Positions 10,734 to 21,651 of a DNA stretch of 64,000 nucleotides are shown in pieces (position 1 is the first letter of the stretch; each line of letters opens with the position of its first letter). Position numbers and translations under genes: made by a program. Below the pieces are notes generated by a model, which had not been told where the DNA came from, searched no databases, and saw only the letters and a program-made list of their open reading frames with translations. Source of the DNA: Calonectria ilicicola. Lineage: Eukaryota; Ascomycota; Sordariomycetes; Hypocreales; Nectriaceae. The stretch covers positions 3,410,001 through 3,474,000 of the forward strand of contig CP085827.1 of assembly GCA_020809705.1 (NCBI GenBank), written 5' to 3'.

Positions 10734-11893
10734 ATGTTGCTTGCTACACTTCTCCCCATCATCCTTCTTGGCTCTGTTTCGATTTCTTGTCGTGTAATCG
10801 GCCAGGAATATCCGGATAAGCCAAATCATGTTCCGCGTATTGACGATGAATTTCACCCGCTTCAAATCGAATCTCCAACCACATCGAGCCCGGATACTCA
10901 CCGCAAATGGCGCGAAAGTCGCGACCTCGAAGACCGTTCGGATGATGCCATCGACGATCTCTACATCAGCTCGGTTCTTCACCATCGTATTCACAAACTG
11001 AATTCCGATAACGTGTGTTGGTATCCTTCTGGAATAAAGGGATTGGTGGACGTATTATACACCAATATCTCAAAGTCGTCCAAGACCATGGCCGAGGTAC
11101 CCCAAGGGATATTCAATATTACCAGTTCCGGTAATACGTTCTCAATCAACCTCACAGACCATTCCTTTGAGGTCAACGGGCTTTCTGATTCCACATACCT
11201 TGTTCTGACCTACATCCATAGTATGCTTTGTCTGAATTGGCGTGTCTACAAGTTTTGGAGAGCTAATAAAGAAAACAGTATTCACCATGGCGGTCGCATT
11301 TTTCCTCGTGTATCCAGTCATGATACTGCTTAAAACGATAATCCTTTTGTGTAATCTCGTTCATCGACCTTTGGGGAAGAACCTTATGACGAGATGGTAT
11401 GACATTCTGTATTTATTCGCCTTTGTCCCGCTGGTCGCAGCTGGTATCTCGGTTGGAATAGTCGCCATGGGATCGTCTGACAATTTTAGAACCCAACATG
11501 GGGTGAGTTTACGAAAAAGCAACAAAACAAAGGTGTGAATGAAATCATGCTAACGACAAGTCTTAGATTATCGGGTTGATCGCGGCTGGATTTACTGTAG
11601 TCGAAATTATCGTCTTCTTTGTTCGAAACAAGACCACCTACCAGTATAGGCTTAGTATAAGGACTCTGCGATGGCTACGACACGTGGATGCAATTTTGTG
11701 CCAGTTGGTTCTGCTGTTGTCAAGTTATTCGCTCGGAAATGGGTTTGACGACCTTGTGGTCATGGGTCTCTGCAGTGTCAGCATTTCTATGACATGGGCA
11801 TTTTCTATAGGCATGGTTGTGGTTTTTGTATGGAATGCTGTGCAGGCTGCAATGACGATTGAGTGGTTCTTGGGCCGCAGAGTGGCAAGTTGA
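10734..11893 (+). CDS. Secretory-pathway membrane protein with divergent cytochrome b561-like core
   Basis: The 345-aa product has exons 10734-11220, 11279-11502 and 11567-11893 (introns 11221-11278 and 11503-11566). It starts with a signal peptide (MLLATLLPIILLGSVSIS), then about 140 polar residues with an acidic and Arg-rich stretch, then five or six hydrophobic segments. The helical part lines up with the cytochrome b561/DOMON-b561 pattern: YIHIFTMAVAFFLVYPVMIL (first His), TQHGIIGLIAAG (third-helix His) and LRWLRHVDAIL (fourth-position His), while the second heme-His position appears replaced near TRWYDILYLF. b561 proteins carry electrons across membranes through two hemes; with a His missing, heme loading here may be partial or lost. 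The soluble part does not show a clear DOMON domain. The family call is by pattern and is moderate. Confidence 0.65.
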
Positions 11894-12490
11894 GCGTGGA
11901 CAGTGGATGGACAGCTATTATTTATTAGAGCCCGAGCTTTGGATCATCAATGCTGCGGAATAAATCCGGAATCCATTCCGTTTTCTTGGTCCATGAATGA
12001 ATGTTGAACACCTCAAAAAATTTTAGCCTCACACAAAAAATTCCAATGCAAGGGAACTAAGACATAGCCAGATGCAGCTCGTGCTTGGCATCTGCTTGGC
12101 ATCTATTTGGTCTCCGCATAATGATATGATTTCCCCCAAACCCGTAATCTGAGGAGATTTACCCTGTCGAATCAATGGACCCTTCGCGTGGCCACCAGGG
12201 GCAGATCCATGCTTGCTTACTGCTACTCGTCATCGTCACCGCTCAACGGGGTCGCGGGCGTTAACTATTCGGGCTCCGCGGGCAGGGGCCCACTGCTGTC
12301 CGACCATCTCGATCATGCGACTTACCCGACTGGTCAGCCACTAGTGTGTTGGCGCAAGGGATGGGGTTGCGTCCTATGAAAAAGTACTAATTGGAATGTC
12401 TAGCCACATTTTTTTCTGAGAGTAAGCACATTTCACAGCGACTTTTGAACACTATTTCTCTCATATACCACTTTCTTTTTTGTTGCAAAC
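11894..12490. other. Intergenic, about 600 bp
   Basis: This lies between the b561-like gene and the P450 fusion gene. Short frames only; presumed 3' UTR and promoter. A pyrimidine-rich stretch near 12450-12485 precedes the P450 start. Confidence 0.4.
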
Positions 12491-15400
12491 ATGTCCACCA
12501 GCAAACCAGTCACAATAGCGCCAATTCCGGGACCATCGTGTTAGTACCATCTAGCGCGGAAAAGGAACACGCACTGACGCCCACACAGCACTTCCCATTC
12601 TAGGAAACATATTAGATATTGATTTAGATGATGGAATTGGTTCTTTGATAACCATCGGTAAAAAACATGGTAAGCTGATACTGCTGTGGAATTGCACCTA
12701 TTCTATCTAACGATTACATCAAGGCCCAATTTTTCTCATGGAGTTCAATGGCACCAAGGAAGTCTACGTTGGTAGTCAGAAGATATTGAACGAGCTATGT
12801 GACGAGAAGAGATTCCACAAGCTTGTTATCGCAGGTGTAGAAAAGCTGCGCCCCTTGGGAGGCGATGGCCTATTCACAGCACAGCACAACAACCACGACT
12901 GGGGTGTTGCGCACCGAGTGCTCATGCCACTCTTCGGTCCACTCAAGATTACAGACATGTTTGAGGGCATGCAAGATGTTGCAGAGCAATTGTGTCTCAA
13001 ATGGTACTTTTACTGGCAAAACCTTATACAATCCACAAATTACTATGACTAACCCGGTTTCAGGGCTCGAGGGGATCCATCAACTCCGATTGATCCTACC
13101 AGCGATTTCACCAGACTAACATTAGATACCCTTGCGCTGTGTACGATGGGTTTCCGCTTTAACAGTTTCTACAGTACTGAAACTATGCATCCGTTTGTCG
13201 AGAGTATGAACGCTGCCTTGCAAGAAGCAGAAAAACAAGCAATCTATCCGGAATTCGTCATTGCTTGTCGAGTACGAGCGTCGTCGAAGTTTAAGAAGCA
13301 CACACACTCGATGAGAACGCTTTGCAGAGAACTCATAGAAGAGCGAAAGCGTAACCCGGAATCGGGGTCAGATCTGCTCAATGCCATGATAAGCGGCCGA
13401 GATCCTAAAACTGGAGAAACGATGAGCGAAGACTCCATTATTAACAACTTGATCACATTTCTTATTGCTGGACACGAGACGACCTCTGGTTTGCTCTCTT
13501 TCGTTTTTTTCTATCTCCTCGAAAATCCCCGCACACTAAAGAAGGCCCAAGAAGAAGTCGACAACGTTATTGGCAGCGAGAATCTGACTGTGAAGCACCT
13601 GTCGAAGCTACCATATATTGAGATGGTTCTGAGGGAGACTCTCAGACTTATGCCTACTGCACCTGGATTCACTGTCACTCCAATCGAAGATACATTGCTA
13701 GATGGTAAATATCCAGTATCAGCGGGCCAATCGATATTTGCATTTTTGCATCAAGTGCACCGAGATGTTGAAGTCTGGGGTGAAGACGCCGAGGAATTCA
13801 AACCTGAGCGAATGGCCGACGATAAGTTTGAGAAGCTACCGAAGAATGCATGGAAGCCTTTCGGTAACGGTATGCGAGGTTGCATTGGAAGAGCATTTGC
13901 CTGGCAAGAGGCTCAACTAGTAAGTTTCTCAACCTTTCCACACGGAGCCATGATCTAATTCATACGCGCAGGCTATTGCTATGGTTCTTATGAACTTTGA
14001 CCTATCCAGGGCAGATCCCAGTTATAAGCTCAAGGTCAAGCAGACTTTGACTATCAAACCTGAGGGATTTAGAATCAACGCCAAGCTGAGAGAAGGAAAG
14101 CAAGCGTCCCGCCTGTTCAAGACTGCGAATCTGACTCCGAAGACACAATCCGGCACTGTTACCCCCACTATACCCAATGGCGTGCCTGGAAGTGAAAAAC
14201 CCATTTCTATTTACTTTGGGTCAAACACGGGAACTTGCGAATGGCTGGCCCAATGTCTGTCCACGCAGTGCGCCGCTTACGGGTTTAAATCCCCGGTACC
14301 GCAGCCCCTAGATGCAGGTGCCCGAAACTTGTCCACCGATGGGCCAGTCATAATAATCGCTGCATCATATGAGGGCGAGCCATCGGATAATGCAGTCGAG
14401 TTTGTGCGTTGGGTGGAAGGTCTGAAATCTGAAGAGTTGAAGGGCGTCAAGTATGCTGTTTTCGGCTGCGGTAAGTCATCATGATTTTGAAACATCGTAA
14501 ATCCACCTCTCGCTAATTCCAAATAGGCCATAAAGACTGGGCAACAAGCTTGTTCAAAGTCCCCAAGTATTTGGATAGCTGCCTGCAGGATAAGGGTGCC
14601 GAGAGGCTTGTCACGATTGGAACGGCCGACTCGAGCGCCGGAAATCTACAATCTGATTTTGAGAATTGGATCAGCAAATCACTGTGGCCGAAGCTGGCTG
14701 GTCGCCGAGACTCGATCGCTGCGCCCGAAACCGGAATTGATCTTGAGGTGACGGTTGAGAAGCGACAGCGACTCAGCCTTCGAGAGGGGTTTTTGACCGC
14801 TCAAGTAGTTGAAAACCAGCTGCTTTCTAGTCCAGGTGTACCGAAGAAGCAACAGCTTTGCCTTGAACTACCAGAGAACATAGATTACAAGGCGGGCGAC
14901 CACTTGCAAGTCCTTCCCATGAACAATCCCGATCTAGTCAAGGAGGTCTACGCACACTTCGACATAAAACCTGACACTATTTTGACGATATCCTCCAAAT
15001 GGCCTACATATCTGCCAACCAATACTCCTTTGGCCGCCGCCGACCTTTTCAGCTCACTCGTTGAACTGTCGCGGGTCGTGAGCCAACAAAACATTGAAAC
15101 TTTGGCAAGTTATGCATCGGATCATGGGACGAAGAAGAAGCTCCAGGACCTTTCCAGCACCTCATACCACGCCGTTGTGTTGGCGCAGAGAATGTCCGTC
15201 ATGGATGTGCTAATCCAAAACCCATCGGTAAATCTCCCAATAGCCAAGTTTTTGTCCATGCTTCCTCAAATGCGCCCGCGCACCTACTCGTTGGCTTCCG
15301 CACCAAGTTGGAGAGCTGGGCAAGGCATGCTGTTGTTTGCGGTTGTGGAGCCAGATCCATCACTGACACAATGTCGCCACAATTTTGGCGGGCTCGCCAC

Positions 15401-15971
15401 TACCTATATGGCCAGTTTAAAGCCCAAGGATCTGGTTTCGGTGTCGTTGAAACCCTGCACGACAGAGTTGTCATCGCCTTTCTCTCTGTCTAATCCCCAG
15501 AGACCCATTATCATGATTGCTGTGGGTGCCGGATTGGCGCCGTTCCATGGACTCCTACAACAGAGATTCTTAGAATCTGAGAAGAAAGGCCGAGCAAATA
15601 TGTCCCCATGTGTACTATTTTTCGGATGCCGTGGAGCGCAGAAAGATGACATGTGCCGCGAGACCTTGAATCAATACGAAAAAGCTGGAATTGTCTCAGT
15701 GAACAGAGCATACAGTCGAGACAATGACGCAGAGTGCAAGTATGTTCAAGATTCGATCGCGAAACATGGTGAGACAATCGCCAAGCACTGGGGTTCTGGT
15801 GCTGTCATTATGATTTGCAGCGGCAAAAAGGTTTCTAACAGTATCTTGGACGTCCTGCGACCAATCCTTATGGCAGAGGACAAGAGGCAAGGCAAAACAA
15901 TCCCACCGACTGGAGAAGAGTGGAAGAAGGCTCTTCCAAAGGATCGACTTGTTTTGGAGGTATTTGGTTAG
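12491..15971 (+). CDS. CYP505: CYP505-type self-sufficient P450-reductase fusion (fatty acid hydroxylase), possible frameshift at first splice
   Basis: The gene encodes a P450foxy/P450BM3-type fusion of about 1070 aa that hydroxylates fatty acids near the omega end using NADPH. Exons: 12491-12537, 12589-12669, 12724-13003, 13064-13919, 13972-14470 and 14527-15971. The heme domain shows IAPIPGP, the I-helix AGHETTSG, ETLRLMP (ExxR), FKPERM and the heme loop FGNGMRGCIG (Cys near residue 400). A linker leads to the FMN domain (ISIYFGSNTGTCEWLA) and the FAD/NADPH part (RPRTYSLASAP, IAVGAGLAPFHG, FFGCRGAQKDDM, tail LVLEVFG). All junctions are in phase except the first: PIPGPS ends with two bases left over and the next exon, which must read LPILGNILDID, needs one. 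This is a one-base discrepancy, from a real lesion, an assembly error or an unusual splice. No membrane anchor is present, as usual for this family. Confidence 0.88.
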
Positions 15972-16251
15972 TGGAGTGTAAAACATCCTGAGGAGATGCT
16001 GTACGTTAGTAGTGTTGAGATTATCTTTCCTATGTTTAATAGTCCAAACAGAATTTGAAATAGACCGGTGCTTTTTATCAACCATTTAGGCCGCATTAGA
16101 CAATTCAGAACAAGTCAGACACGATTTTTATTTTGAATTAAACCAAAGATGTATTTATTCACATATAGTAAATAAAAATAAAAGAAGTAGAAATGGATGC
16201 TTCACCAAGCATACACACAACTGGTGGCGTATGTTTTCAGCCTGCTTCCCG

Positions 16252-16809
16252 TCACTCATGAAGCGACCCGACAGTAGCTTGAAGGCTTTCAGATGGAGAT
16301 TTGTGGATGTCTTGGTTACTAAATTCCGTTGAGCCATGTATACCACAAGTCTCCTTGAGAAACCTTTGAATTGGGGTCATATCTCGGAAGCTTATTGTCA
16401 TCTTGACAAGAATATCTTCGGGGATTCCCATTCCAAGAGCCCTGAGATGTTCAAGCTCTGCATTAGAATTATTTTTGACCGGAGCTATATCTCCACAGCT
16501 GTCTCTAGCAAGATTCGTCTCGTTCGGATGAGGTGCGACCCCTGTGTTCTGAATTGCGTTGGTCGGGGTGTTGGCGAGAGACTGCGCCTGTTGTGTGGGG
16601 CTCTTGTCGTTAAATTGGGTGGAGGTAGAAATAGGTCTACTAAACGAAAGATATTAGCCTATTGCGGTACAAAATATGAAGAATATCGTTGTTATGGAAG
16701 TTGGGTGCTTTCAATGAGAAGGTTCTGGGTCGACATTGAAGAGTACTGACATTTGGACGCCTTTGTTGGGATGGTTGGTTTGGGTGGCATCGCGACTTTG
16801 TGAGGACAT
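16252..16809 (-). CDS. Hypothetical protein, 148 aa, two exons
   Basis: I do not recognise a family. Exon 1 (16751-16809) gives MSSQSRDATQTNHPNKGVQ and is joined over an intron at 16640-16750 (GTCAGT...TTAG, with a GCTAAT branch-like word) to exon 2 (16252-16639); the phase is exact. The first two thirds are rich in Ser, Thr, Gln and Asn and look disordered. The C-terminal third has an amphipathic, possibly helical stretch, NAELEHLRALGMGIPEDILV then SFRDMTPIQRFLKETCG. No signal peptide or membrane segment is visible. It lies tail-to-tail with the P450 fusion gene. The evidence is reading frame and plausible splice sites only. Confidence 0.42.
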
Positions 16810-17319
16810 GATGAAAATATGAGACGGGGGCACTTTAGGAATAGGATAAAACTAGGCGCGGAAGATAATAGCTACGGATAAAATAGGATAATGGAGGGGA
16901 AAATCGAAGGGAGAGATAATAAGAGGAATTATTTTATTTTATATATCGAAGAAAGAAGGACTTGAGGAGGCGCACTCCCAAAATCGCACATCTGGCTGGG
17001 TAAAGAGAGACATGGCGTCAGCTGAATGAGGCAACCAGACAGTGAAGTAAGTGACAGACTGCAGACTTGCTGTGGAGATGCCAGTCAAGCTGGTGCAAAG
17101 TGCAAATCCCCAGAGCTTTGACTGTTATAGCTCGCCATAATCGAGACTCGAGATGAGAAAGCGAAGTGGGTCACTTTTGGTGGGTAAAACTGCGTTCTGC
17201 AGCACCTGCAGGTTAGAATGTGCAAAATGGTGTTTTTTGTGTGAGCAGGGGTTGGACTTAGCCTCGCCCAAAAAGGGGAGATTATGGTGCACATCGGGGC
17301 TGATGCAAGCCCAAAAGAA

Positions 17320-17362
17320 TTGCAGATTGCACATGTGCAGGTTTCAGCTGTGCAATCTGCAA
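17320..17362. repeat. 14-bp perfect inverted repeat, 15-bp spacer
   Basis: TTGCAGATTGCACA at 17320-17333 is the exact reverse complement of TGTGCAATCTGCAA at 17349-17362. Several related words (TGTGCAAAATGG, GGTGCACATC, CTGCAGCACCTGCAGG) lie within 150 bp on either side, so the motif TGCA/GCAC is locally enriched. It lies in a divergent promoter region and could be a paired regulator site or a decayed element end. Confidence 0.6.
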
Positions 17363-17780
17363 AAGTTGACCAATAAGCCGAACAAGCGGCGCGCTCAATG
17401 AGGACATAAGAGGCGGTGTATGTTGGGTGAGATCAGTTGCATTTCTGCACATTTTGCACATTGGGCCCGTGCGCCCGAGACGCCACACGCCACCAGCACT
17501 GTGTCGGTACCAATTTCATGAGCCAATTGTCACATAAAAGAATGAGTAGCCAGGATATTAGACGTCTTGGCACAGTATGCATTACGAGTGCACTATACAC
17601 TGTGACGCAGTGTCTGTTTGGTCTGGTCTGGTACCTGACCTGGCGTACATGTTTTGCCAGACTCTGGCGTCCACGGATGGCTCAGCCGCTCATTAACATA
17701 AATTGTCCACATCTCATCTGAATGATGGATCCAACTTGGTTCCGAGTGCCTTCCCCTTTAAACCCCCACCCTCAAACTCG

Positions 17781-17880
17781 TTTTTCCTTGTCCCTTCTGG
17801 TTTCACGCTATTTTATTTCATATTCTCGCAGATTTTTTTCTTCCTTTTTTTTGTATTCCCTTCTTTGTCATTTAATTACT
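17781..17880 (+). promoter_or_regulatory. Pyrimidine-rich core promoter stretch
   Basis: A long CT-rich run with T blocks (around 17840-17872) ends about 20 bp before the ATG at 17902. Such CT boxes near the transcription start are common in filamentous fungal promoters. No TATA box is evident. Confidence 0.4.
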
Positions 17881-17901
17881 TTACCCTTCACCCCGACCAA
17901 C

Positions 17902-19890
17902 ATGGCAAAAGACTGGGCACCTTGGCAAGACGAGATTCGCAGGCTCTATCAAGATCAGAACAAACCTTTGACCGAGGTAATGCGCTTGATGAAAGGAAAA
18001 CATGATTTCATTGCATCGTATGGCTATTTTATATTTCTTTTGCAATTCCATATATTAACAGAAGTGCAGTGAGCGCTCATATCGAACCCACCTCCAGAAA
18101 TGGGGCTACATGAAGTATAGCACCCAAGCATGTCCAAACCCAAAACGAACCGTCCACCATCCCAATCGGCCAAGACACCATTTGGTGCCAGCCTTACAGG
18201 CCCACTCAAATGTTTCAACTGCAACTATACAATCCTCGAGCGCACCGGGAGCATCGTTAGCCACAATTCCCAGCAGTGATCCCTACTTTGATTTCAATCA
18301 GGGCCTCCCCACTTACGGCGCATTTGGGTTTGACCAAAATCAAGTTGACCAGAATGGTAAAACGCAACTGCACCTGGCAGTTTCCAGTCAGAATTATAGC
18401 AGTGTGGAATCACTTCTTCATAATGGCGTGCGTGTCGATGTTGCAGACAGTACAGGGAACAGGCCAATTCACTATGCTGCCATGTCTGATTCGTTTCAAA
18501 TCTTGGAACTTCTCATCAGGTTTGGAGCCCAAGTGAATCCAAGAGGCCATCTAGGGCGTTCACCACTCCACCTTGCTATTAGCGATTCCCTCAAAGTCAG
18601 CGCATTGCTGGACCATGGCGCTGATCCTTCGGTTGAAGATGACAATGGCAACACTCCACTCCACCTTCTATTGGCTTCTGTTCAACCCAGGAACTCTAAA
18701 CAAGTCTCGATCATGGAGGTTTTTGTCAATGTCCAATGCGATCTTAACAAAGCAAACCAGGCAGAAGCGACAGCATTCCATCTGCTTTTGAAGGTTGATC
18801 ATAGTGGCTGGGAAAACACTGAACTTATGGAGAAGGGAATTACATTGTTTCTGCGTAGAGGTGCAAGCGCAACTCGCCCATTGCCTGATGGCCAGTCTCC
18901 TCTTCAAGCCTACCTTGCCAACACAAAGAGATCAAGTTGGGCCAGATCATATAATACGGATATAGTCAAGCTCTTTCTCAACAAGGGTGCCTCAGTGTTG
19001 ACCCAAGCACCAGATGGACAGCCACTCGCAACCCACTATTTCAGAGAATCAAATTACCATATGAATCTACATCAGGGGACTGCAGAATACATCAGGGGAC
19101 TGCAGAATACATCAGGGGACTGCAGAATACATCAGGGGACTGCAGAATACATCAGGGGACTGCAGAATACATCTGTAGTTTGACACCCGTTGGGGCATTA
19201 GATGAAGCGGGAAATACCCTTGTACATGAGATAGCACTCAAATGCCAACGCCGAATAAAGCGTTACTCATCCGATCCAGAGTATTTTGGCAAATTGATGG
19301 ATATGATGCTTCGGAAAGGGGAGAATGCCAACCATCAAAATGCACTTGGCCAGAGTCCTTTACTTTTACTATTCCAGACTCAAAGCAACGATTCTCTGCC
19401 CGTTCAAGATGCTCTTGTTACTTTATTAGCTTATGGAGCGAATCCGTGGTTGAAGGACTCATCCGGGTCTTGCGCCATTTTCGAAGCAGCGAGGAATTTT
19501 AAAAACAATACCTCTACAATGTTGTTGCCAATGCTTGAGGCAGACCTAAAAGCTAGACGCAGTACGTCAGGGATACACGATTGGTCATTAGACCTAGAAC
19601 GTTGGGAAGAATGGGAAAGTGCAGTACAATTGTCAGAATGGGCCGAAGCGAAACGGCATATAATTTCTGCCGGCGCTCTAAATAAACGGATACTAAAGTC
19701 CTTACGGGAAGCAGCTTTGATTGCATTGGGAAACTTTCATCTCAATGTGGCAAAAGAAAGATTTGAGTCAGAGCGTCAAGCGAAGGAGGATCATCGAAAA
19801 TATGTCGCAGGAATTCTCAATGATTGCCATATCAATGAAATTTCTATCGACATAAAATGGCATCAATATCTAGTCAAACTTTGCTTATGA
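17902..19890 (+). CDS. Clr5-domain ankyrin-repeat protein, reading frame broken by a 20-bp tandem repeat
   Basis: The N-terminus (MAKDWAPWQDEIRRLYQDQN) is a Clr5 domain, a short fungal module found on ankyrin and TPR proteins. Intron 18018-18069 joins KHDFIAS to ERSYRTHLQKWGYMK. Ankyrin repeats follow from about residue 130 (NGKTQLHLAVSSQNYSSVES, GNRPIHYAAMSDSFQILELL, GRSPLHLAISDSLKVSALLD, GNTPLHLLLASVQ). At 19071-19170 five identical 20-bp units lie in the coding region. With five units translation ends at 19183, about 395 codons. The frame after the array (19171-19890) stays open and continues ankyrin-like sequence (GNTLVHEIALKC, ALGQSPLLLLFQ, DALVTLLAYGANPW) to a stop at 19890. With one unit, or 3n+1 units, both halves are one frame of about 635 codons. 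The present copy number therefore truncates the protein, and the lesion looks recent. Cellular role is unknown. Confidence 0.85.
19071..19170 (+). repeat. Perfect tandem repeat, 5 x 20 bp, inside a coding region
   Basis: The unit ATCAGGGGACTGCAGAATAC occurs five times head to tail with no mismatch; the flank continues with ATCTGTAGTT. Because 20 is not a multiple of three, each gain or loss of a unit changes the reading frame of the Clr5-ankyrin gene. The units contain no GT donor, so they are unlikely to be spliced out. Confidence 0.97.
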
Positions 19891-20448
19891 TCCACAGAAA
19901 AAGGAGTACGTCGATATGTTGAATGAAAGTCTCATGTTCTTGCCTCTACGCAGTTAAGTAGAGGGCGATGTTTATTGTCAATTAAGATGTGCGTATATGT
20001 AGTACGCATTTCGAGTAGCGACTACAAGAGTTTTGGAGCTAGGTTAGGAATAGGTCAATTCTCAGCCACGAAATAACGTAATAATTAGATTTTGTTTTCA
20101 AGTGTGGTGACATTGATTAATGTTAGACGTATTAGCGATACTTGGCCAGGTGTGTTTGCCATATGACTCCCGGTATACGGATGGTGAATCTAAAGAGACA
20201 ACTACGTGTGTGTATAGGCGACTATCCCCTCTTTGATAGGCAGCTCTGATTTAGTCGCCCACGGAGCGTTCTAATTAGGGCCAAAATGGCAGCTCGGCAC
20301 CTGTATCACAACTTCGCGCAGTGTCCGGAAACATAACGTGTTCCATAATATTTAAGTGAAAAATAGCTCAACTGGAGATCTTATTCTGCCACATATTTGG
20401 GTATGAGAAATACTGCGACGACAAATCTGATTGATCCCAGATTGGGAT
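19891..20448. other. Intergenic, convergent gene ends
   Basis: This separates the end of the ankyrin gene from the 3' end of malate dehydrogenase. AT-rich 3' UTR-like sequence; no gene or other feature is supported. Confidence 0.45.
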
Positions 20449-21651
20449 TTACTTCGTTTCCGCCGCAAACTTTAGGCCCGTCTGGATGCTAGTTTGCAAG
20501 TCAACGATGGCCTTCTGAAGAAGAATTTTCTCATCGATGGACAACTCGCCAATGGGGAATAGCTTCTGTGCACCTCCTGGTCCTAGCTCAACCTTGACAG
20601 CAAAATAATCGACTTGAAGCTGGGCGGCAATTTCTTTTCCCCCAGAAATTCCTGGTAAGTAAACATAAGCTTCTTCAATACTTGGAACTTCTGATGTTGC
20701 TGCCAGAAGGGCCTTGACAAATCGGAACCCAGCATAAGCCATGCATGTGGTGGCGCTGCCGGCCCCTTGCTTGCTTTTGACGATTTCATCGCCACCGAAC
20801 TGGACGCCTGTGGACATATTAGCTTTAGGAAACCCTTCAATTGGTTTACGTTTTGAGAACCTACGATGGATGACATTCGGAAGCTCTGCCCCCAGGTCAA
20901 TGGGGGGTTGGGCTTGGCTATAGAGCGGAAGAATAGTTGCGCCGCTATGGCCACCAATAACTGGCACCTTGATCTGGGTGGGATCAACGTCCCCACCTAG
21001 AGCATGTGCGGCGAAGGTGGACGCGCGCACAACATCCAAGGTAGTTACTCCAAAAAGCCGAGTGGGATCAAAGACGCCAGCTGCACGCAAAGCCTCAGCA
21101 GCCACAGGAACTGTGGAGTTGACTGGGTTGGTGACGACGCAGCAGATTGCATTGGGACAGGTCTTGGCAACTTGAGTGAAGATGTTGCGGATGATGGAAG
21201 CATTTGTCTGCGAGTATTTGTGAGTCATTTATGGACACTAGTAATATGAAAAATAAGTTCTCACGTTGAATAAATCTAAGTCAAATTAGTTCCCAGTAAT
21301 TGTAGACATTGCGTAATAAAACTTACCATCTCTAGTCATTCCCGGCTTCCTGGCGATTCCAGCAGTAACAACAACGATATCAGCTCCATCCAGAGCTTTG
21401 ATCAAGCCATTTTCAGCTGGCAAATAACCCGAGACCTTTGCCTTGGTATCAATGTGGTTGAGATCTGTCGCAATACCAGGCACATGGACAATATCGTAAA
21501 GCGCAATTTCCGTGAAGAGGTCACTCTTTGAAAATTGTTATTGTCATGGAAGGCCTAGATGAGGATGCTCAAGATTGCTTACAGCTTTGCAAAGTAGACT
21601 GAGAGGAGTGCCAATCTGGCCGGCGGCACCAAGAAGTGCAATCTTAGTCAT
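20449..21651 (-). CDS. Malate dehydrogenase, NAD-dependent, cytosolic type
   Basis: It interconverts malate and oxaloacetate with NAD. The 326-aa protein starts at 21651 with MTKIALLGAAGQIGTPLSLL (NAD-binding glycine motif at residues 8-14). Exons: 21583-21651, 21327-21525, an 11-nt micro-exon 21265-21275, 20865-21207 and 20449-20807; phases are exact. Active-site features are IARKPGMTRDDLF (split by the micro-exon), VTNPVNSTVPVAAE, VIGGHSGATILPL with the catalytic His, and RVQFGGDEIVKSK. The N-terminus lacks a mitochondrial presequence and the C-terminus (LKFAAETK) lacks a PTS1 signal, so a cytosolic enzyme is likely. The intron 20808-20864 is 57 nt with no in-frame stop; if retained it would insert 19 residues next to RVQFGG. 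An in-frame codon run upstream of 21651 is probably 5' UTR. Confidence 0.93.

Larger units (their letters stand above)
16810..17901. other. Intergenic between divergent genes, about 1.1 kb
   Basis: This is the shared upstream region of the hypothetical gene (minus) and the Clr5-ankyrin gene (plus). It holds many TGCA words, a 14-bp inverted repeat at 17320-17362, and a long pyrimidine-rich stretch just before the ankyrin gene. No gene is supported. Confidence 0.45.

Noticed and set aside
12391..12603. Plus-strand frame overlapping the P450 start
   Set aside because: It runs through the first intron of the P450 fusion gene in another frame and ends at a stop inside the second exon; no motif.
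19071..19170. Tandem array as CRISPR
   Set aside because: The repeats are directly adjacent with no spacers and lie in a eukaryotic coding region; it is a minisatellite.
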